53,056 nucleotides of DNA from the NCBI RefSeq assembly GCF_913777995.1, contig NZ_CAJYVE010000001.1:1-53056 (forward strand), in the 5' to 3' direction. The notes beneath the pieces were generated by a model. It was not told the DNA's origin. It did not search any database and saw only the letters and a list, made by a program, of their open reading frames with translations. Shown in pieces: positions 52,732 to 53,056 of the stretch. Source of the DNA: an uncultured Pseudomonas sp. GTDB lineage: Bacteria; Pseudomonadota; Gammaproteobacteria; Pseudomonadales; Pseudomonadaceae. Each line of letters opens with the position of its first letter. Position 1 is the first letter of the stretch. Both the position numbers and the translations under genes were made by a program.

Positions 52732-53056
52732 ATGCAACTGATCCTTCTGGAAAAAGTCGCCAACCTGGGCAACCTGGGCGACAAAGTAAACGTCAAGGCC
52801 GGCTACGGCCGTAACTACCTGCTGCCATACGGCAAGGCCACCCCTGCGACCCCAGCCAACCTGGCTGCGTTCGAAGAGCGTCGCGCCGAGCTGGAAAAGC
52901 TGGCTGCAGAGCGTATCGCTTCGGCTCAGAGCCGTGCTGCCCAACTGGCCGAGCTGGAAGTGACCATCACTGCCACCGCTGGCGACGAAGGCAAGCTGTT
53001 CGGTTCGATCGGCACCCACGACATCGCTGACGCCCTGACCGCCTCCGGCGTTGAAG
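52732..53056 (+). CDS. rplI: 50S ribosomal protein L9 (partial, cut by window end)
   Basis: The first 108 codons are present. The start [20 protein letters not shown] and [13 protein letters not shown] are the signature of the L9 N-terminal rRNA-binding domain, followed by the long connecting helix and the beginning of the C-terminal domain ([16 protein letters not shown]). The frame is intact to the window edge. AAGAGGA lies eight bases before ATG at 52732. The rest of the gene, and by synteny dnaB, should follow. Confidence 0.97.
   Translation, partial: MQLILLEKVANLGNLGDKVNVKAGYGRNYLLPYGKATPATPANLAAFEERRAELEKLAAERIASAQSRAAQLAELEVTITATAGDEGKLFGSIGTHDIADALTASGVE

Overview
The window is high-GC chromosomal DNA from a fluorescent Pseudomonas, most likely of the P. 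putida / P. entomophila type. The evidence is the gene content and order: from thiC to rplI it follows, as far as I remember it, the P. aeruginosa PAO1 block PA4973 to PA4932. Codon use is GC-rich, many genes start with TTG or GTG, and the intergenic repeats are of Pseudomonas REP type. I see no transposase, integrase, phage gene, CRISPR array, toxin-antitoxin pair or defence island. This is core genome, and I found no convincing undescribed multi-gene system.

Layout. 1-421: hairpin-rich repeats. 422-3145: waaA (Kdo transferase) convergent with a TolC-family outer-membrane channel. 3296-6821: TPP riboswitch, thiC and the pyrimidine-type transporter cytX, a thiamin-biosynthesis unit. 6778-7524: an RsiV-like lipoprotein on the minus strand. 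7732-16288: nudF, a DUF1249 gene, cpdA, a YqiA esterase, then a tightly coupled run parE - phytase-like esterase - retropepsin-like protease - parC. 16468-17166: a PqiC-type lipoprotein. 17392-20258: an AhpA/YtjB-like membrane protein divergent from serB. 20331-25792 (minus strand): a FimW (PA4958)-like protein, psd, a rhodanese and an HDOD protein. The fimX gene that I recall next to serB in PAO1 is absent.

25841-25981 is a 141-bp near-palindrome with 18-bp inverted ends. It lies just upstream of a strong sigma-28 promoter for motA-motB. rsgA (minus) and orn (plus) are divergent, followed by a TRIC/UPF0126 membrane protein and queG. 31641-44598 is the long conserved superoperon nnr-tsaE-amiB-mutL-miaA-hfq-hflX-hflK-hflC-hisZ-purA, which covers metabolite repair, tRNA modification, cell-wall hydrolysis, mismatch repair, RNA chaperone activity, FtsH control and His/AMP synthesis. 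A methyl-accepting chemotaxis protein follows. Next come two tRNA-Leu(CAG) genes on the minus strand with a near-consensus promoter, an A/T-rich upstream tract and a terminator. The window ends with rnr-rlmB and the ribosomal-protein operon rpsF-rpsR-(DUF2232)-rplI, which is cut by the window edge.

The observations most worth checking are the 141-bp palindrome, three dispersed copies of a REP-doublet (REPIN-like) unit whose spacer is conserved, the two exported or membrane proteins translationally coupled between the topoisomerase IV genes, the fimW-like gene without fimX, the compensatory change between the two tRNA-Leu copies, and the leaders of rpsF, hfq and thiC.
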